Program-made: the position numbers and the translations under genes
Notes under the pieces: generated by a model
Seen by the model: only the letters and a program-made list of their open reading frames with translations
The model's database searches: none
What the model was told of the DNA's origin: nothing
In this document: positions 4,961 to 5,798 of the stretch, in pieces
Layout of the letters: each line of letters opens with the position of its first letter
Numbering within the stretch: the first letter of the stretch is position 1
Assembly (NCBI GenBank): GCA_025963955.1
Contig: JAOPZU010000527.1
Location: forward strand, 1-5,798
Length of the DNA: 5,798 nucleotides
Source: Solirubrobacterales bacterium
GTDB lineage: Bacteria; Actinomycetota; Thermoleophilia; Solirubrobacterales; Solirubrobacteraceae
Direction of reading: 5' to 3'

Positions 4961-5798
4961 GTGGAAGCGGTCCCCCCTCTCGACAACGTCGTCCTGCGCG
5001 ACGGGGCGACCGGGCCGGAGGTGGTGCTCGCCTTCCCGTACGACGTGCAGATCGTGAACGCGGCGCGGGCGATCCCGGGCCGGCGCTTCGACTGGGACAC
5101 CCGCGAGTGGTCGGCGCCCGTCGGCGACTGGGTGGCCGTCCACGTCGCCGAGATCATCGAGCGCTTTCCCGAGCTGCGCTGCTCGCCCGAGGTCGCGGAG
5201 TGGCTGTCGGACACCGAGCGGCGCTGGATCGGGCGCGTGTCCGCAGCGCCCGCCGGGCACGGCACGGGCGCCTACGCGCTCACCACCCGCGCGGGCCGCC
5301 TGCCCGAGGAGCTCGTCCTCCTCGGCACCGAGCACCCGGACGGGCGGCTGCGCCTGCCGATGACGGTCCCGGTCACCGAGGCGCTGCAGGAGATGCACGG
5401 AGCGCGCTTCGACCCGCCGGCCGTGCGCTGCGCGAACCGCGTGCTCACCGGGCTCGAGGTGCCGCCCGGGGCCCTGAAGATGACGGGCGGCGTCGACGAG
5501 CCCGCGTTGAAGCTCGACGTCCTCTGGGACACGGACGCGGGGGACGCCTTCGAGCGCCTGCCCGGCGTGATGGACAGCACCCGCACGATGCCGCTGGACC
5601 CGTGGGTGCTGGAGGGCCTGGAGCCGTTCCTGGCCCTGCACCGGATCGAGGTCGACGGCATGGCCGCCGACGCGCTGCGGGCGCTGCGGGCCGAGCGGGA
5701 CGACGCGCTGGAGGCCATCGCTCGCTCCCGGGCGCGCGAGGGCGACCCGCTGCCCGGGGTCGCCGCGAGGCTCGGCGGCGAGCTGCGCCCGTTCCAGT
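4961..5798 (+). CDS. SNF2-family DEAD/DEAH-box helicase, N-terminal part with HARP-like region
   Basis: From GTG 4961 the frame stays open for 279 codons to the right edge, so this is the N-terminal part only. Residues 23-71 (LAFPYDVQIVNAARAIPGRR, then FDWDTREW and a helix to RFPEL) match the pattern of HARP-type domains: aromatic-Pro-Tyr-Asp, a helix, IPGRRFDWDTREW, then a long helix. HARP domains occur in annealing helicases such as SMARCAL1 and in bacterial SNF2 proteins. Residues 271-279 (LGGELRPFQ) are the typical lead-in to the SNF2 ATPase, where L-R-P-Y/F-Q precedes the Walker A motif. The ATPase motifs lie outside the window, so helicase identity is inferred from these two blocks. The role would be ATP-driven remodelling of DNA, branched DNA or DNA-protein complexes in the cytoplasm. 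There is no Shine-Dalgarno; TACCTT six bases before GTG suggests leaderless translation. Residues 134-168 and 184-231 may be degenerate copies of the first unit. Alternative: a different helicase or nuclease fusion sharing this N-terminus. Confidence 0.72.
   Translation, partial: MEAVPPLDNVVLRDGATGPEVVLAFPYDVQIVNAARAIPGRRFDWDTREWSAPVGDWVAVHVAEIIERFPELRCSPEVAEWLSDTERRWIGRVSAAPAGHGTGAYALTTRAGRLPEELVLLGTEHPDGRLRLPMTVPVTEALQEMHGARFDPPAVRCANRVLTGLEVPPGALKMTGGVDEPALKLDVLWDTDAGDAFERLPGVMDSTRTMPLDPWVLEGLEPFLALHRIEVDGMAADALRALRAERDDALEAIARSRAREGDPLPGVAARLGGELRPFQ

Noticed and set aside
4303..5641. Two long minus-strand open frames (4303-5265 and 4886-5641)
   Set aside because: They are antisense to the 129-residue protein and the SNF2 N-terminus, have biased composition and no recognisable motifs, and have no promoter-like sequence at their starts.
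1..5798. Multi-gene novel defence, mobile or biosynthetic system
   Set aside because: Genes alternate in strand, have separate promoters and belong to unrelated families. There are no transposase, integrase, toxin-antitoxin, CRISPR or terminal repeats. The SNF2 gene alone is not evidence of a defence island.

Overview
The window is a very GC-rich bacterial chromosome segment. Third codon positions are almost all G or C, and long open frames occur antisense to every gene. Protein style, GTG starts, TANNNT-like hexamers just upstream of start codons and short intergenic gaps point to a high-GC actinobacterium. My guess is Thermoleophilia/Solirubrobacterales, but that is an inference from style. 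No mobile element, tRNA, rRNA or CRISPR array is visible.

Layout, left to right. (1) <1-1471, minus: a secreted alpha/beta-hydrolase with signal peptide, GHSLG elbow and Asp/His candidates; its 3' end lies beyond the left edge. (2) 1577-1756, plus: a 59-residue hydrophobic membrane protein, divergent from gene 1. (3) 1757-1849: a convergent gap with a perfect 14-bp palindrome and a strong 10-bp-stem hairpin, probably a two-way terminator. (4) 1850-3046, minus: a FAD/NAD(P)H oxidoreductase of the ferredoxin-reductase/AIF-like type, without a ferredoxin gene in view. (5) 3146-4408, plus: a cytoplasmic (alpha/alpha)6 glycoside hydrolase of the GH63/mannosylglycerate-glucosylglycerate-hydrolase type, divergent from gene 4. 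(6) 4513-4902, plus: a 129-residue hypothetical protein with a C-terminal beta-rich domain, the only gene here with a good Shine-Dalgarno site. (7) 4961->5798, plus: the N-terminal part of an SNF2-type helicase with a HARP-like region, cut by the right edge just as its ATPase domain begins.

The genes do not form one pathway. They read as separate housekeeping or accessory units on alternating strands: extracellular hydrolysis, redox, a possible compatible-solute hydrolase and DNA repair/remodelling. No clear multi-gene novel system is visible. The most distinctive signals are regulatory. Two genes have a TANNNT hexamer exactly 6 nt before the start codon and two more have a looser TNNNNT there, which suggests widespread leaderless transcription. 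A perfect CTGACA-N3-TGTCAG palindrome sits over the start of the oxidoreductase, in the gap it shares with the glycoside hydrolase. An 11-bp-period direct repeat lies upstream of gene 6. The SNF2 N-terminus may also carry degenerate repeats of the HARP-like unit.
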